64,000 nucleotides of DNA, taken from the IMG/VR virus record IMGVR_UViG_3300027856_000008, positions 1-64,000 of that record, one strand, 5' to 3'. The DNA is from a virus. Below are positions 50,257 through 58,357 of the stretch, one piece after another (position 1 is the stretch's first letter; the number at the start of each line of letters is the position of its first letter). The notes beneath the pieces are model-generated. The model saw nothing but the letters and a program-made list of their open reading frames with translations, searched no databases and was not told where the DNA came from. The position numbers were made by a program, and so were the translations under genes.

Positions 50257-50429
50257 ACCACCCCACTGTATATAAGCCATTTCAACCTCAAAACCAGTGT
50301 ATATATCCTGTTTAAAAAATTAAATTCATTTATTTATCATTTAGTTCTTTACATTATCAAATGATAAAGTGATAATAAGCCCAAGTTAAGCGAACAACAT
50401 AAACCAAACAGATTATTAAGGGCTTTAAA
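50257..50429 (+). promoter_or_regulatory. promoter region of the J-domain gene
   Basis: Two partly repeated stretches containing GTATATA (near 50271 and 50302) lie first. Then come TTTACA (50348-50353), TTATCA (50354), TGATAA-AG-TGATAA (50362-50375), and GATAAT as -10. This resembles the early cassettes, but the leader differs and uses AAGGGCTTTAAA. Confidence 0.55.
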
Positions 50430-50927
50430 ATGGATATTCAAACAGCATTATCATTACTAAACTTAGAAACTGGTACTTACACAAAGAAAGAATTAAAAAA
50501 AGCGTATAAGGCAGTTAGCTTAAAGTTTCACCCTGACAAAAACCCTGCTGGTTCAGAAATGATGCAAGCCATTAATGAAGCATGGGAGGCTGTTAAGGAC
50601 TTGGACGAAGCAACTAAGTCAGAAGATTTAAATAATGGTTATGCCGATATTTTGAATGATGCTTTAAATGCGATTATCGCTTGTGAGGGTTTAGATATTG
50701 AGGTTTGCGGTTCTTGGGTTTGGGTTGGTGGAAACTCTAAAGAACATAAAGAAGCTATTAAGGCAGCAGGGTTTAAGTGGGCTAAGAAGAAATCATTATG
50801 GTATTACCGTCCAGATGCTTTGAAAGCAAGCCGCAAAGGTGGCAAGACTTGGAACATGGATAAGATACGCGAAACACATGGGAGCCAAGCAGTTAAAACT
50901 AAGATGCGTAAGTCCTTAGCAGCCTAA
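50430..50927 (+). CDS. J-domain (DnaJ-like) protein
   Basis: J domains stimulate DnaK-type chaperones. Residues 1-60 show helices with AYKAVSLKFHPDKNP, and the HPD motif is at 34-36. The C-terminal half has SWVWVGGNSKEHKEAIKAAG, a domain seen in other phage J proteins, then a basic end. A phage J protein could direct host DnaK to replication or assembly. Confidence 0.8.
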   Translation: MDIQTALSLLNLETGTYTKKELKKAYKAVSLKFHPDKNPAGSEMMQAINEAWEAVKDLDEATKSEDLNNGYADILNDALNAIIACEGLDIEVCGSWVWVGGNSKEHKEAIKAAGFKWAKKKSLWYYRPDALKASRKGGKTWNMDKIRETHGSQAVKTKMRKSLAA

Positions 50928-50936
50928 TTAATTAAC

Positions 50937-50953
50937 GCCCCGCAAGGGGCTTT
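50937..50953 (+). terminator. hairpin after the J-domain gene
   Basis: GCCCC and GGGGC pair across GCAA, a stable tetraloop, followed by TTT. The next gene's GGAG ribosome binding site follows at once, so it may be an attenuator. Confidence 0.5.
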
Positions 50954-50964
50954 GGAGAAACCTA

Positions 50965-51222
50965 ATGTTAGATCTTAACCTTTCAAATTATCCTGACGAT
51001 ATTAGATCTTATGATAATGATTTTAGAAGTCCATTTTTTACAGAGCCGAAAATTGAGTGTGACGATTGTGGTTATTTTTTTGACGAAGAAGATATAGACA
51101 ACAGCGGTTGTTGCTTGAATTGCTCGACCGAAGTTAAGTGTAAAAAATGCCTTGAATACTATGATAATGGTGATGTTAATTCAGATGGTATTTGTTGCGA
51201 TTGCACATACGAGGACATATAG
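50965..51222 (+). CDS. double zinc-ribbon protein, 85 aa
   Basis: TTTGGAGAAACC precedes the ATG. Eleven cysteines occur as CDDCG, CCLNC, CKKC and CCDC, giving at least two zinc sites. The protein is very acidic between them. Function unknown; may bind nucleic acid or a protein partner. Confidence 0.6.
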   Translation: MLDLNLSNYPDDIRSYDNDFRSPFFTEPKIECDDCGYFFDEEDIDNSGCCLNCSTEVKCKKCLEYYDNGDVNSDGICCDCTYEDI

Positions 51223-51459
51223 GGCATTTCACTTTAATTAGTTTGGTATATATTCGCTTTTAACTTAAAAAACACTGTATATACGGACAGTAAAACTATC
51301 TTATCAATTGAATCTTTGATAAAATAAAGGCAATAAAAAGCCCACTTTGCGGGTGGGCTTTTCTTAAGCGAAGATAAAAAATCTAAAGGGCTAAACATTT
51401 TTTGAGGATGTTTGAAGATAAAGATTTTTATCTAAACCGAATAATACAAGGGGTTAGTT
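51223..51459 (+). other. non-coding gap with terminator (51336-51363)
   Basis: A gap of about 240 bases without a gene. It holds TTATCAATTGA at 51301 and TGATAAAATAAAGG at 51317, then the terminator GCCCAC/GTGGGC flanked by A and T runs at 51336-51363. A following AAGCGAAGATAAAA looks like a leader element without a gene. Confidence 0.6.
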
Positions 51460-52686
51460 ATGAAAGCAACTACCATAGACAGAAAATTAAGAAGTTTAAA
51501 AACTGGTGAGCGTTTCACTTTACCTGCAACACAGCTAAGTAACGAAGAATATCATAAGGTTAAGGCAGTATCGAGCAGCCGATTAAAAGATCTAATGAAA
51601 GTTCATCCAGCGTATGTTTATGCTAAGTATTTCAAACAACAGATCCCCCGCAAGGTTACCGAGGCTTTTTTAATTGGTGGCGCGACTCATAAGCTTATTT
51701 TAGAAACTAGATCTTTCGGTAAAGAATATATCGTTTTACCAGAAAATAAAAAGCGCCCCACAGAAAAAGGCTTTAATGATTTAAATGGCTATGTCGAAAA
51801 GGCTAATGAAGCAAAAGCAAACGAGCTTTATTGGTTTGAGTTAGATCACCATAACGATAATGTTGAATTGGCAGGGGAGTTAGCAGGGCATAAAAAAGTA
51901 ACTCCCGCACAAGTAAAAATAGTTAGCGAAGCCGAGGATCTTAAAAAGCAATTAGAAGCAGAAGATCGGGAGCCAAAAAAGGCAGAGCAAAACCGTTTAA
52001 ATAAAGCAGAAGAAATAAAAGACAATATTAGCTGGTGGAATAGATATACGGCAAGCATCCGTATACCAGAAGAAGGTAAAAAAAGACCAACAGCATCTTC
52101 AACAAAGGCTATTGAAAAAGGATTAGAAGCAAAAGAAACAATTAATTTTTGGTCTGATTTTGATAAGCAGGCAAAGGGTAAAGAGTGTTTAACAAGGGAA
52201 CAGTATAACGAGGTTGATGGATATAGAAACGCAGTACGAGCGCACCCACAAGCTAACAATCTTTTGAAGGGTGGAGATCCAGAAGTTTCTACTTTTTGGC
52301 GTGACGAAGAAACAGGACTTTTGTGTAAAGCCAGAGCCGATTACAAACAGGGTGATATTTTACTCGATGTGAAAAGTACCGCAGATAACAGCCCCGATGC
52401 CTTTGCTAGACAATGTGCGAACTTGCTTTATAACTTACAACAGGCAATGTATATGGACGGTTTCAGAGCCACAAACTTTGCTTTTGTAGCTGTAGAAAAA
52501 AGCAAGGACTGTCCATTTGTTGAGGTCTATACGATGGACGATGATTTTTTTGATATTGGCAATATAATTTATAGGGATGCTTTAACCCTATATAAAAAGT
52601 GCTTAGATACAGGCGTTTGGAATTCATATAATGATGGAATCGGAACATTAAAAGCACCTAATTGGTTTTCATATAAATATAAATAA
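51460..52686 (+). CDS. RecE/exoVIII-like PD-(D/E)XK exonuclease
   Basis: Phage exonucleases of this type resect double-stranded DNA ends for the annealing protein encoded next. The N-terminal LSNEEYHKVKAVSSSRLKDL and FLIGGATHKLILE, and the catalytic KARAD (D294), then LLDVKST (D303, K305) and NLLYNLQQAMYMDG, match the RecE C-terminal/DUF3799 family. At 408 aa it is longer than usual because of a charged helical insertion around residues 100-235. AAGGGGTTAGTT precedes the ATG. Confidence 0.85.
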   Translation: MKATTIDRKLRSLKTGERFTLPATQLSNEEYHKVKAVSSSRLKDLMKVHPAYVYAKYFKQQIPRKVTEAFLIGGATHKLILETRSFGKEYIVLPENKKRPTEKGFNDLNGYVEKANEAKANELYWFELDHHNDNVELAGELAGHKKVTPAQVKIVSEAEDLKKQLEAEDREPKKAEQNRLNKAEEIKDNISWWNRYTASIRIPEEGKKRPTASSTKAIEKGLEAKETINFWSDFDKQAKGKECLTREQYNEVDGYRNAVRAHPQANNLLKGGDPEVSTFWRDEETGLLCKARADYKQGDILLDVKSTADNSPDAFARQCANLLYNLQQAMYMDGFRATNFAFVAVEKSKDCPFVEVYTMDDDFFDIGNIIYRDALTLYKKCLDTGVWNSYNDGIGTLKAPNWFSYKYK

Positions 52687-52696
52687 GTGTTTCATA

Positions 52697-52716
52697 TTAT
52701 CAATTGATAATGATAT
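52697..52716 (+). promoter_or_regulatory. TTATCAATTGATAA palindromic operator
   Basis: A perfect 14-bp palindrome (52697-52710), followed by TGATATAATC, which contains TATAAT. It lies about 55 bases before the recT start and would allow separate control of recT. Confidence 0.65.
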
Positions 52717-52763
52717 AATCACCATGATTAAGCGAATAGATTAACTAAAAAAAGGGTTATAAG

Positions 52764-53642
52764 ATGAATACAGAATTAACTACAAAGACAACTTTTGATT
52801 TAACACCAACGACTTTACAAGAAGCAATGGATCAGGCTCACATGCTTGCTGGTTCAGCCATAATTCCTAAGCAGTTTCAGAATAAACCTCAGGATATTTT
52901 AGTTGCTGTTCAAATGGGCTTAGAAGTTGGTTTAAAGCCTTTACAGGCACTAAAAAATATAGCCGTTATAAATGGAACTCCCACAATTTGGGGGGATGCT
53001 GCCATTGCTATTGTTAGAAAATCCCCCTTATGCGAATCAATAGTTGAAACGATTGATTATAGAAAAATAGGGGATCGGGATATTTTAGTTGCGACCTGTA
53101 CCGTGAAGCGTAGAGGTGAAGAACCACAAACAAGAATATTCGACCAGATAGACGCAGAGACAGCAAAACTATGGGGTCGTAATGTTTGGGCTAGTTATCC
53201 GAAACGTATGCTTCAAATGCGAGCGAGGGGCTTTGCTTTGCGTGATGTATTTCCCGATGTATTAGGTGGCTTGGATATAGCCGAGGAACAACAGGACAAG
53301 GAAGAACGAGACATAACAAATCGTGGTACCGAACAAACTCAAGATCAAAGAAAATCTTCATTGAATGATTTGGCATCTGGAAAGAAACCTAAACCGAAGA
53401 AACAGCCAAAACCTGATCCGGTGATCACAGTTGATCAAGATGGAACTACATTCACACAAAATGAAGCGAATGAATATTTAAACGAGTCGATTTGTGAAAT
53501 GCGAAATTGTTATAGTTACCCTGATTTACAGAAAATCTTTGGTCCGAGTTGGTCTAAGTTAAAACAAACTGGATATAAAGATCTTGCTGAAAAATTAGAG
53601 TCAGAATATCAAGTTTTAAAAGCTGACTTATTGAACGAATAA
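52764..53642 (+). CDS. recT: RecT-like single-strand annealing protein
   Basis: RecT-type proteins anneal complementary strands after exonuclease resection. The core GLEVGLKPLQALKNIAVING, then TIWGDAAIAIVRKSPL and a W-x-x-Y-P-x-R-M-L-x-x-R-A segment (YPKRMLQMRARGFALRD) match the phage RecT family. The C-terminal 100 residues have a Lys/Pro-rich linker and a helical tail. Upstream lies the exonuclease; SSB is encoded 3 kb away. AAAAGGGTTATAAG precedes the ATG. Confidence 0.85.
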   Translation: MNTELTTKTTFDLTPTTLQEAMDQAHMLAGSAIIPKQFQNKPQDILVAVQMGLEVGLKPLQALKNIAVINGTPTIWGDAAIAIVRKSPLCESIVETIDYRKIGDRDILVATCTVKRRGEEPQTRIFDQIDAETAKLWGRNVWASYPKRMLQMRARGFALRDVFPDVLGGLDIAEEQQDKEERDITNRGTEQTQDQRKSSLNDLASGKKPKPKKQPKPDPVITVDQDGTTFTQNEANEYLNESICEMRNCYSYPDLQKIFGPSWSKLKQTGYKDLAEKLESEYQVLKADLLNE

Positions 53643-53666
53643 TATAAATAATTCTTAATGTTATCC

Positions 53667-53693
53667 AAAGCCCATTTTAAAGTGGGCTTTTTT
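53667..53693 (+). terminator. rho-independent terminator
   Basis: AAAGCCCA and TGGGCTTT pair across an eight-base loop and end in T residues. It isolates the recombination genes from the curli-like cassette. Confidence 0.8.
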
Positions 53694-53765
53694 ATGTCAA
53701 AAATTTGACAATAGGAGAAACTATACGAAAATTAGGTTTGTCTGCTTTGTGCTATGGGTTAGCAC

Positions 53766-54176
53766 ATGAAATATATTATTTACTTGCTATTACTTATTGT
53801 AATGGCATATGTACCGCAAGCTATTTCTAATGGTTGGTTAGAAAATAGATCTTATCAATTCACATCTACCGATGCACGTTACCTGTTTATCCTTCAAGCA
53901 CAGCAAAAAGAAATTTCCCAAGGTGGTGGATATAATTCTACAGTTAATTTTAATGGCGATATTGGTCAGTTTGGGGATCAATATAACGCTGATCATCAAA
54001 TCTTTAATAATTCTACTTCAATCGGCAATTTAAGTTCTGTTGATGTTTCTGGCGATAATAATTCTGTTAATGGTAACCAAGACAATAATCAGGGTTCTAA
54101 TACTTCGATAGGTCAAACTTTAGATCCTTTCGTTGGCAAAATTGGTGATTCAATTTCATTTGGGAACGGGGGCTAA
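53766..54176 (+). CDS. exported Asn/Gln/Gly-rich protein of the CsgG cassette
   Basis: The N-terminal 20 residues form a Sec signal peptide (IIYLLLLIVMAYVPQAISNG). The mature 115 residues are rich in Asn, Gly, Ser and Gln, with NNSTSIGN and SNTSIGQ, motifs also found in the 55099 product (NTAASIGN). Such composition and repeats recall curlin-type amyloid subunits. It is the first gene of a three-gene operon with the CsgG channel, so it is probably a secreted minor subunit. A late-like AACTATACGA lies at 53719. No match to CsgE or CsgF was seen. Confidence 0.65.
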   Translation: MKYIIYLLLLIVMAYVPQAISNGWLENRSYQFTSTDARYLFILQAQQKEISQGGGYNSTVNFNGDIGQFGDQYNADHQIFNNSTSIGNLSSVDVSGDNNSVNGNQDNNQGSNTSIGQTLDPFVGKIGDSISFGNGG

Positions 54177-54178
54177 CG

Positions 54179-55102
54179 ATGCAAAGCAGACACTTAATTC
54201 ATGCCCTCGTTTCCACCCTTATTTTAGCAACGGGCTGTAATACTATAACGTCAGATATGCTTGATGGTGTTAATAGTGACGCAGCATACAAGAAAACCTA
54301 TGTTAGTAAATATTCTCAGCCACCAGCATTAGTTGATACACCTTTCACGGAGGTTTTACAGTGCTTAGGATCGGACGCTGAAACTGGTGTTTCTGGTGCG
54401 AATTATTTAAATAAATTTAGGTATTCGATTAGCGTTGGAAAGATCGCAGACTTAACAGGCAAGATGAATATTAATTCTAGTATTGGCTCACCTGTTAGTA
54501 ATGGCGCTCAGAACATGCTTACAAGCGCGATAATGTTATCTAATGGCTTTAGGCTGATTAATAGAACTGATACAGCCATAAGTGATTTAGAACGGCATTT
54601 AACAAGTAAGAAGCTTATAAAAGAATATGACCAGAACGATGCTCAAAGGTTGAGATCATTAAGTGCTGGCGAGGTAACGGGGAGTGATTATTATATTTAC
54701 GGCTCGGTTACATCATTTGATTACAATATCGCTAGTGGTGGCTCAGAGGCTATTGTGGCTGGAATAGGTTTAAGAGGTCGTTATTTTGTGGCATCGGCAA
54801 CGATAGATTTGTTCTTGGTGAATACTAGAAGCACAGAAATTTTAAAGTCAGTCTCATTACATAAACAGCTTGTTGGTCGTGAAGTAAAAGCCAACCTGTT
54901 TAGTTTTGATTGGCTTGATAATGAATTCCTCGATTTAAGTTCGGGAATAAAAGAAAGTGAAGCCGCAGGGATCGCATTACGCGCCATGCTTGAAAAATCA
55001 GCTATAGAATTTACTGGTTTTTTATATGATTGGTCGAATGTGCCTGATCGCTGTAAATTTTTATATGCGTCAGCAAATTTAAAAAGAGTGATTGAAGAAT
55101 GA
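54179..55102 (+). CDS. CsgG-like outer-membrane secretion channel lipoprotein
   Basis: CsgG forms a nonameric pore in the outer membrane that exports curli subunits. The 307-residue protein has a lipoprotein signal ending ATGC with cysteine at residue 20. The conserved body is easily followed: FRLINRTD, SDYYIYGSVTSFDYNIASGG, GIGLRGRYFVASATIDLFLVN broken across strands, then SFDWLDNEFLDLSSG and ESEAAGIALRAMLEKSAIEFTGFLYDW, matching the periplasmic fold and membrane hairpins. Length equals host CsgG. GAACGGGGGCTAAC precedes the ATG. It lies between two exported proteins, which fits a dedicated channel. Confidence 0.88.
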   Translation: MQSRHLIHALVSTLILATGCNTITSDMLDGVNSDAAYKKTYVSKYSQPPALVDTPFTEVLQCLGSDAETGVSGANYLNKFRYSISVGKIADLTGKMNINSSIGSPVSNGAQNMLTSAIMLSNGFRLINRTDTAISDLERHLTSKKLIKEYDQNDAQRLRSLSAGEVTGSDYYIYGSVTSFDYNIASGGSEAIVAGIGLRGRYFVASATIDLFLVNTRSTEILKSVSLHKQLVGREVKANLFSFDWLDNEFLDLSSGIKESEAAGIALRAMLEKSAIEFTGFLYDWSNVPDRCKFLYASANLKRVIEE

Positions 55103-55596
55103 AAAAATTAATTTTATTGGGTTTATTTTTGGGTGCGTTTGGTGCTAGTGCGGCAAATGTTAATCTTGGTCAAGCAAACGCAAGTGGTGTTTTAGATTCC
55201 GTTGCGCTGGTTGGTGCGGTTGCTGTTGGTGATGATCTATTAAACACAGGCGCATCTATTGGCAATACTGGCGCTATTACTATTGATGCCACCGCAGCAG
55301 TTGGTTCACTTCAAGCAAACGCAGTTGGTTTTCAGTCTGCCGATGCTCATGTTCGTTGGGCTGGTGTTGATGGTGTTATTGAAAATACAGCGGCAAGTAT
55401 TGGTAATAACTTAACGGTTGATATTGACGAGTGCGGTGCGTGTAGTGACTCTGCGAGTGTGGTTAACTCAGCGCAGTTAAATGCGACTTTGAGCAATACC
55501 GCATTTGCTAGTGTTGGTCTAGCTGGTTTAACTGGCTCGTTGACTAATACAGCGGCAGCAATCGGAAACTCAGCTACAATAACAATTACAAATTAA
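55099..55596 (+). CDS. exported repeat protein, putative curlin-like subunit
   Basis: Overlaps csgG by four bases (ATGA). A signal peptide (KKLILLGLFLGAFGASA) precedes a mature protein of three imperfect repeats with spacing of about 47 and 54 residues. Each contains QANA or QLNA and ends in NTxASIGN (at about 49, 96 and 150) followed by a TITI strand. Such regular strand-turn repeats suggest a beta-solenoid or amyloid fold. Two cysteines (112 and 115) lie between repeats two and three. It is the most likely substrate of the adjacent CsgG channel. Confidence 0.7.
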   Translation: MKKLILLGLFLGAFGASAANVNLGQANASGVLDSVALVGAVAVGDDLLNTGASIGNTGAITIDATAAVGSLQANAVGFQSADAHVRWAGVDGVIENTAASIGNNLTVDIDECGACSDSASVVNSAQLNATLSNTAFASVGLAGLTGSLTNTAAAIGNSATITITN

Positions 55597-55612
55597 TTTG
55601 TGTTTGAGTTCT

Positions 55613-55642
55613 AAAAAAGCCAGTTTAATAGCTGGCTTTTTT
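55613..55642 (+). terminator. rho-independent terminator
   Basis: AAAAGCCAG and CTGGCTTTTT pair around TTTAATAG. It closes the CsgG cassette, so the three genes form a unit with terminators on both sides. Confidence 0.8.
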
Positions 55643-55698
55643 TATGGTTTTAGATAATTGGTCTAATATTAATGAGCGATAAATAAAAGGGTTTGACT

Positions 55699-56151
55699 AT
55701 GACAAGACCTACACTAAGTATCAATAAAGCGGCTTTGAAGAAAAGCCGAGCAGCGAAACAGCAATTAGAAATAAGCACTAGAACACCATCTAAAGCAAAG
55801 AAAATGAGGCGTAAGCAGCAAGAATTAATGATAGAGTTTTTAGGTCGGCATTATCCCCTTGTTTTTAATCTTGATGAACCATTACCGCTTAAGATAGGCA
55901 TATTAAAAGATTTGATCCGCATCACTATTTGCTATGGGTTTAGCGCAATGGACACCCGAAGGGCAATATATTTCTGGACTAACCGATTCGAGTATCATGC
56001 CTGTGTAGCAAATGGCGAGTATAGATTTGATCTTGATGGAGCGCACCATAGCTTAATAACTGATGAACATAAAAGCCATTCTAAAGTGACAGTTGCTAAT
56101 ACTTTGAGAAATAAAAAGAAAAAGCAGCAAGGAAGTAAGAAACGGAAGTAA
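55699..56151 (+). CDS. ProQ/FinO-domain RNA-binding protein
   Basis: ProQ/FinO proteins bind structured RNAs and control plasmid and host mRNAs. After a basic N-terminus, residues 45-115 read FLGRHYPLVFNLDEPLPLKIGILKDL (broken at PLP), then FSAMDTRRAIYFWTNRFEYH, the ProQ domain. The C-terminus is Lys-rich. ATG 55699 follows AAAAGGGTTTG. It could stabilise phage RNAs or act on the host's sRNA network. Confidence 0.8.
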   Translation: MTRPTLSINKAALKKSRAAKQQLEISTRTPSKAKKMRRKQQELMIEFLGRHYPLVFNLDEPLPLKIGILKDLIRITICYGFSAMDTRRAIYFWTNRFEYHACVANGEYRFDLDGAHHSLITDEHKSHSKVTVANTLRNKKKKQQGSKKRK

Positions 56152-56430
56152 TAGTTTATTATCGTTTGATAAAATGATAATATAAGACGGAGTTTTTTAA
56201 ATTAGATATTGATCTTTAAACGTGATTGATATTTAATTCCAGACACAAAAAAACCCGTTTGGAGACGGGTTTATTTGTAAAACTATTATTATTGCAAAAA
56301 CGCTGGCACGAAAAACAATAATGGAACGAAGTATCAAAGCAGTTAAATTATTCCATTACTTGATGATCCTGTCAATCGTTTATTTATATCCGCAATAGTA
56401 ATTCCATTATTTAATTAAGGGGTTATTAAA
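56152..56430 (+). promoter_or_regulatory. regulatory gap with terminator, operator and TTCCATTA repeats
   Basis: TGATAA-AA-TGATAA at 56167-56180 followed by TATAAG is a likely promoter/operator. A terminator, AAACCCGT/ACGGGTTT, lies at 56251-56272. Three TTCCATTA-type copies follow (one inverted near 56320 as TAATGGAA, then near 56350 and 56401), just before the replication gene. They may bind the regulator or initiator encoded next. Confidence 0.55.
56251..56275 (+). terminator. rho-independent terminator
   Basis: AAACCCGT and ACGGGTTT form the stem across TTGGAG, preceded by an A run and followed by TTATTTG. Confidence 0.65.
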
Positions 56431-57417
56431 ATGTCCATAGAATCACATTCGCCTACGGAAATAACAAACGCTGGTTTTCATTACACATCATTACCAACAG
56501 AACTTGGCAGATTAATAGCTGAAAAATACGGTCTTGAAGCAGTCGGGTTGTGGTGGCTTTTTACTGGTATGTCTAAAGATTATGTAATCAATAAACAACA
56601 TGCCTGTGATAAATACCATTTAAGCCCCGCAAGGTTCACAAAAGCAATGAGGGCATTAGAAACGTTCGAGCTTGCTTGGATTGAAGCAAGACCAAGGCAA
56701 ACCAGCGGAAAGCTAGGTGGCAAGAGTTGGACTATCAGCAATTTACCCAAATCAGTAACCGAAGCACTTAATAAAGCCATTGATTTTATGAGGAATATTA
56801 CCGACCCTATAGAAAATGAGGGGGTCGGTAAAACTGATATTAACCGACCCCCCATAAAACCGAGGGGTCAGAAAACCGAGGGGTCAGAAACATGGGGGGA
56901 TATAAGTAAGGATCAATCTTTAAGTAAGGATCAAGAAAGAAGTAGTGATCTGGCAAATCAGAAATTACCACCAGCACTAAGGCCAAAGAAAAAACAAAAA
57001 GCGACTACTGCTGAATTCTTAAATTTTAAAGACGGTTTTGAACAGGCTCCCGTAAAAATTGGATGCCAAACGATAGGGGTTCAAACCGAATGGGATAGTT
57101 TTATAAATCATTACACCTTGAACGGAAGAACTAAAACGCTCTCAAGTTGGATCTCAGCGTGGGAAAGGTGGCTAGTGAAGGGTTTAGAGCATGAGAGTAA
57201 TAAAACGCGCCAGAATAGCGCACAAGAGCTAGAATCTAATAAAATCGATGATACTAAAGAAGCTTTGAACAAGATAATCGATGGTTTGGTTACTAAAAAA
57301 TCTCAAATGACCAATAGCGTCTGGTGCGATATTCAAGAACGAATTCTACATAAGGGCTTTAAAAAACCTGATACCTATAAAAAATTAAGCAGCCTCGGAT
57401 TTGTGGTTTTGCCATGA
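56431..57417 (+). CDS. replication protein, DnaT/O-like
   Basis: The 328-residue protein has an N-terminal winged-helix domain (EKYGLEAVGLWWLF, then CDKYHLSPARFTKAMRALE) as in phage O-type initiators. A linker with repeated SKDQ and RPPIKPRG stretches follows. Residues 230-265 hold the DnaT-like WDSFINHYTLNG and LSSWISAWERWLVKG. Such proteins recruit the host helicase at the phage origin. AAGGGGTTATTAAA precedes the ATG. It gives the genome a second initiator-like gene besides RepL. Confidence 0.65.
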   Translation: MSIESHSPTEITNAGFHYTSLPTELGRLIAEKYGLEAVGLWWLFTGMSKDYVINKQHACDKYHLSPARFTKAMRALETFELAWIEARPRQTSGKLGGKSWTISNLPKSVTEALNKAIDFMRNITDPIENEGVGKTDINRPPIKPRGQKTEGSETWGDISKDQSLSKDQERSSDLANQKLPPALRPKKKQKATTAEFLNFKDGFEQAPVKIGCQTIGVQTEWDSFINHYTLNGRTKTLSSWISAWERWLVKGLEHESNKTRQNSAQELESNKIDDTKEALNKIIDGLVTKKSQMTNSVWCDIQERILHKGFKKPDTYKKLSSLGFVVLP

Positions 57418-57587
57418 GTTTAAATAAACAATTGCTGGTGGATGATCTCAATAGGGATATATTGAAAAAATCTAATGCAAAAAATAAAGCTATTAATCCG
57501 TTTACAAGGATCACATTAAAACGGGAGCTTGCCATACTTTTCAAATTGCGTAATAAAATATTTAGGGGGTTCTATGACCAAGCATAA
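57414..57587 (+). CDS. small hypothetical protein, 57 aa
   Basis: Coupled by ATGA to the replication gene and overlapping the next gene by 14 bases. Basic and helical (TLKRELAILFKLRNKIFRG). It could be a helicase-loader-like partner, but nothing shows this. Confidence 0.55.
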   Translation: MSLNKQLLVDDLNRDILKKSNAKNKAINPFTRITLKRELAILFKLRNKIFRGFYDQA

Positions 57588-57987
57588 ATTTATAGAATCT
57601 AAGCATCAAATAGCGTTAATAGGCTGGTGCAAGGTTGCTAAGATGCCAAAGCACCCAAGAGTGATCCCCAATGCTACTGTGTACGATTATATTCACTCGA
57701 TACCTAATGGCGGTAAGTTGGCAAAGAAAAGCGCAATGATAGCCGTAGCCGAAGGATTGCATAAAGGCGTTAGTGATTTAAAGTTCAGTTTTCCCGCTGG
57801 TGGCTATGGTGGCTTATATATCGAAATGAAGCGACCGCACGTTAAGGGCAAGACCAAAGCTAAAATGTCACCGGAGCAGGAGCGCTGGTTTAAATATCAG
57901 GAGTTAGCGGGTATCAAATGCGTATGCTGTTTTAGTTGGGAAGATGCAAAAAACGAAATTCTAAGCTACCTTAAATTATTAAAATAA
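57574..57987 (+). CDS. VRR-NUC domain nuclease
   Basis: ATG 57574 follows AGGGGGTTCT. The 137-residue protein ends a compact nuclease fold with GVSDLKFSFP, then GGLYIEMKRP and SPEQERWF, the VRR-NUC PD-(D/E)XK signature (D, E and K present). Such stand-alone nucleases of phages act in replication or recombination. It lies next to the replication gene. Confidence 0.8.
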   Translation: MTKHKFIESKHQIALIGWCKVAKMPKHPRVIPNATVYDYIHSIPNGGKLAKKSAMIAVAEGLHKGVSDLKFSFPAGGYGGLYIEMKRPHVKGKTKAKMSPEQERWFKYQELAGIKCVCCFSWEDAKNEILSYLKLLK

Positions 57988-58009
57988 CCACAAATTATCT
58001 AGGTCTAAA

Positions 58010-58174
58010 ATGGAATATGAATGTGATATATGCGAGTGCGAATTTGAACCAAGTGATCATACTTTTGTCGGGCAATTACATGGTCCAATTGATTGCTGTG
58101 AAACAACCGTAATTAATCAGCTTTGTGAAACCTGTTACCAGAAGCATTTAGAAGAAAATTTTTCGGACGATTAA
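58010..58174 (+). CDS. small zinc-finger-like protein, 54 aa
   Basis: Seven cysteines appear as CDICEC, DCCE and CETCYQKH. The AGGTCT before the ATG is a usable site. It ends before a terminator. Function unknown. Confidence 0.55.
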   Translation: MEYECDICECEFEPSDHTFVGQLHGPIDCCETTVINQLCETCYQKHLEENFSDD

Positions 58175-58197
58175 ATAGTTTTATTAGTGGAAGTATC

Positions 58198-58222
58198 AGC
58201 CCTTCATTGCAGGGGCTTTTTT
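58198..58222 (+). terminator. rho-independent terminator
   Basis: AGCCC and GGGCT pair across ten bases and end in T residues. Confidence 0.7.
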
Positions 58223-58274
58223 CATATTGCCACTATCGACACAACATATTGTGGAAATGTAAATTTAAATTAAA

Positions 58275-58357
58275 TAACAAAAAAAGGTTGACTTCATATT
58301 ATCAAATGATAAAGTAGCACCACTGAAACGAATTAACCAAACTTAAGCGAGATAAAG
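58275..58357 (+). promoter_or_regulatory. early promoter/leader cassette, copy 6
   Basis: AATAACAAAAAAAGG leads into TTGACT (58288-58293). TTATCA (58299) and TGATAA (58307) form a near-palindrome, and the -10 position reads TAAAGT, weaker than in the other copies. The leader carries CACCACTGAAACG and ends CTTAAGCGAGATAAAG. Confidence 0.65.

Noticed and set aside
53766-54176. First gene of the CsgG cassette as CsgF
   Set aside because: Size is similar, but the mature N-terminus lacks the CsgF-type pattern and the protein instead shares SIGN-type motifs with the third gene.
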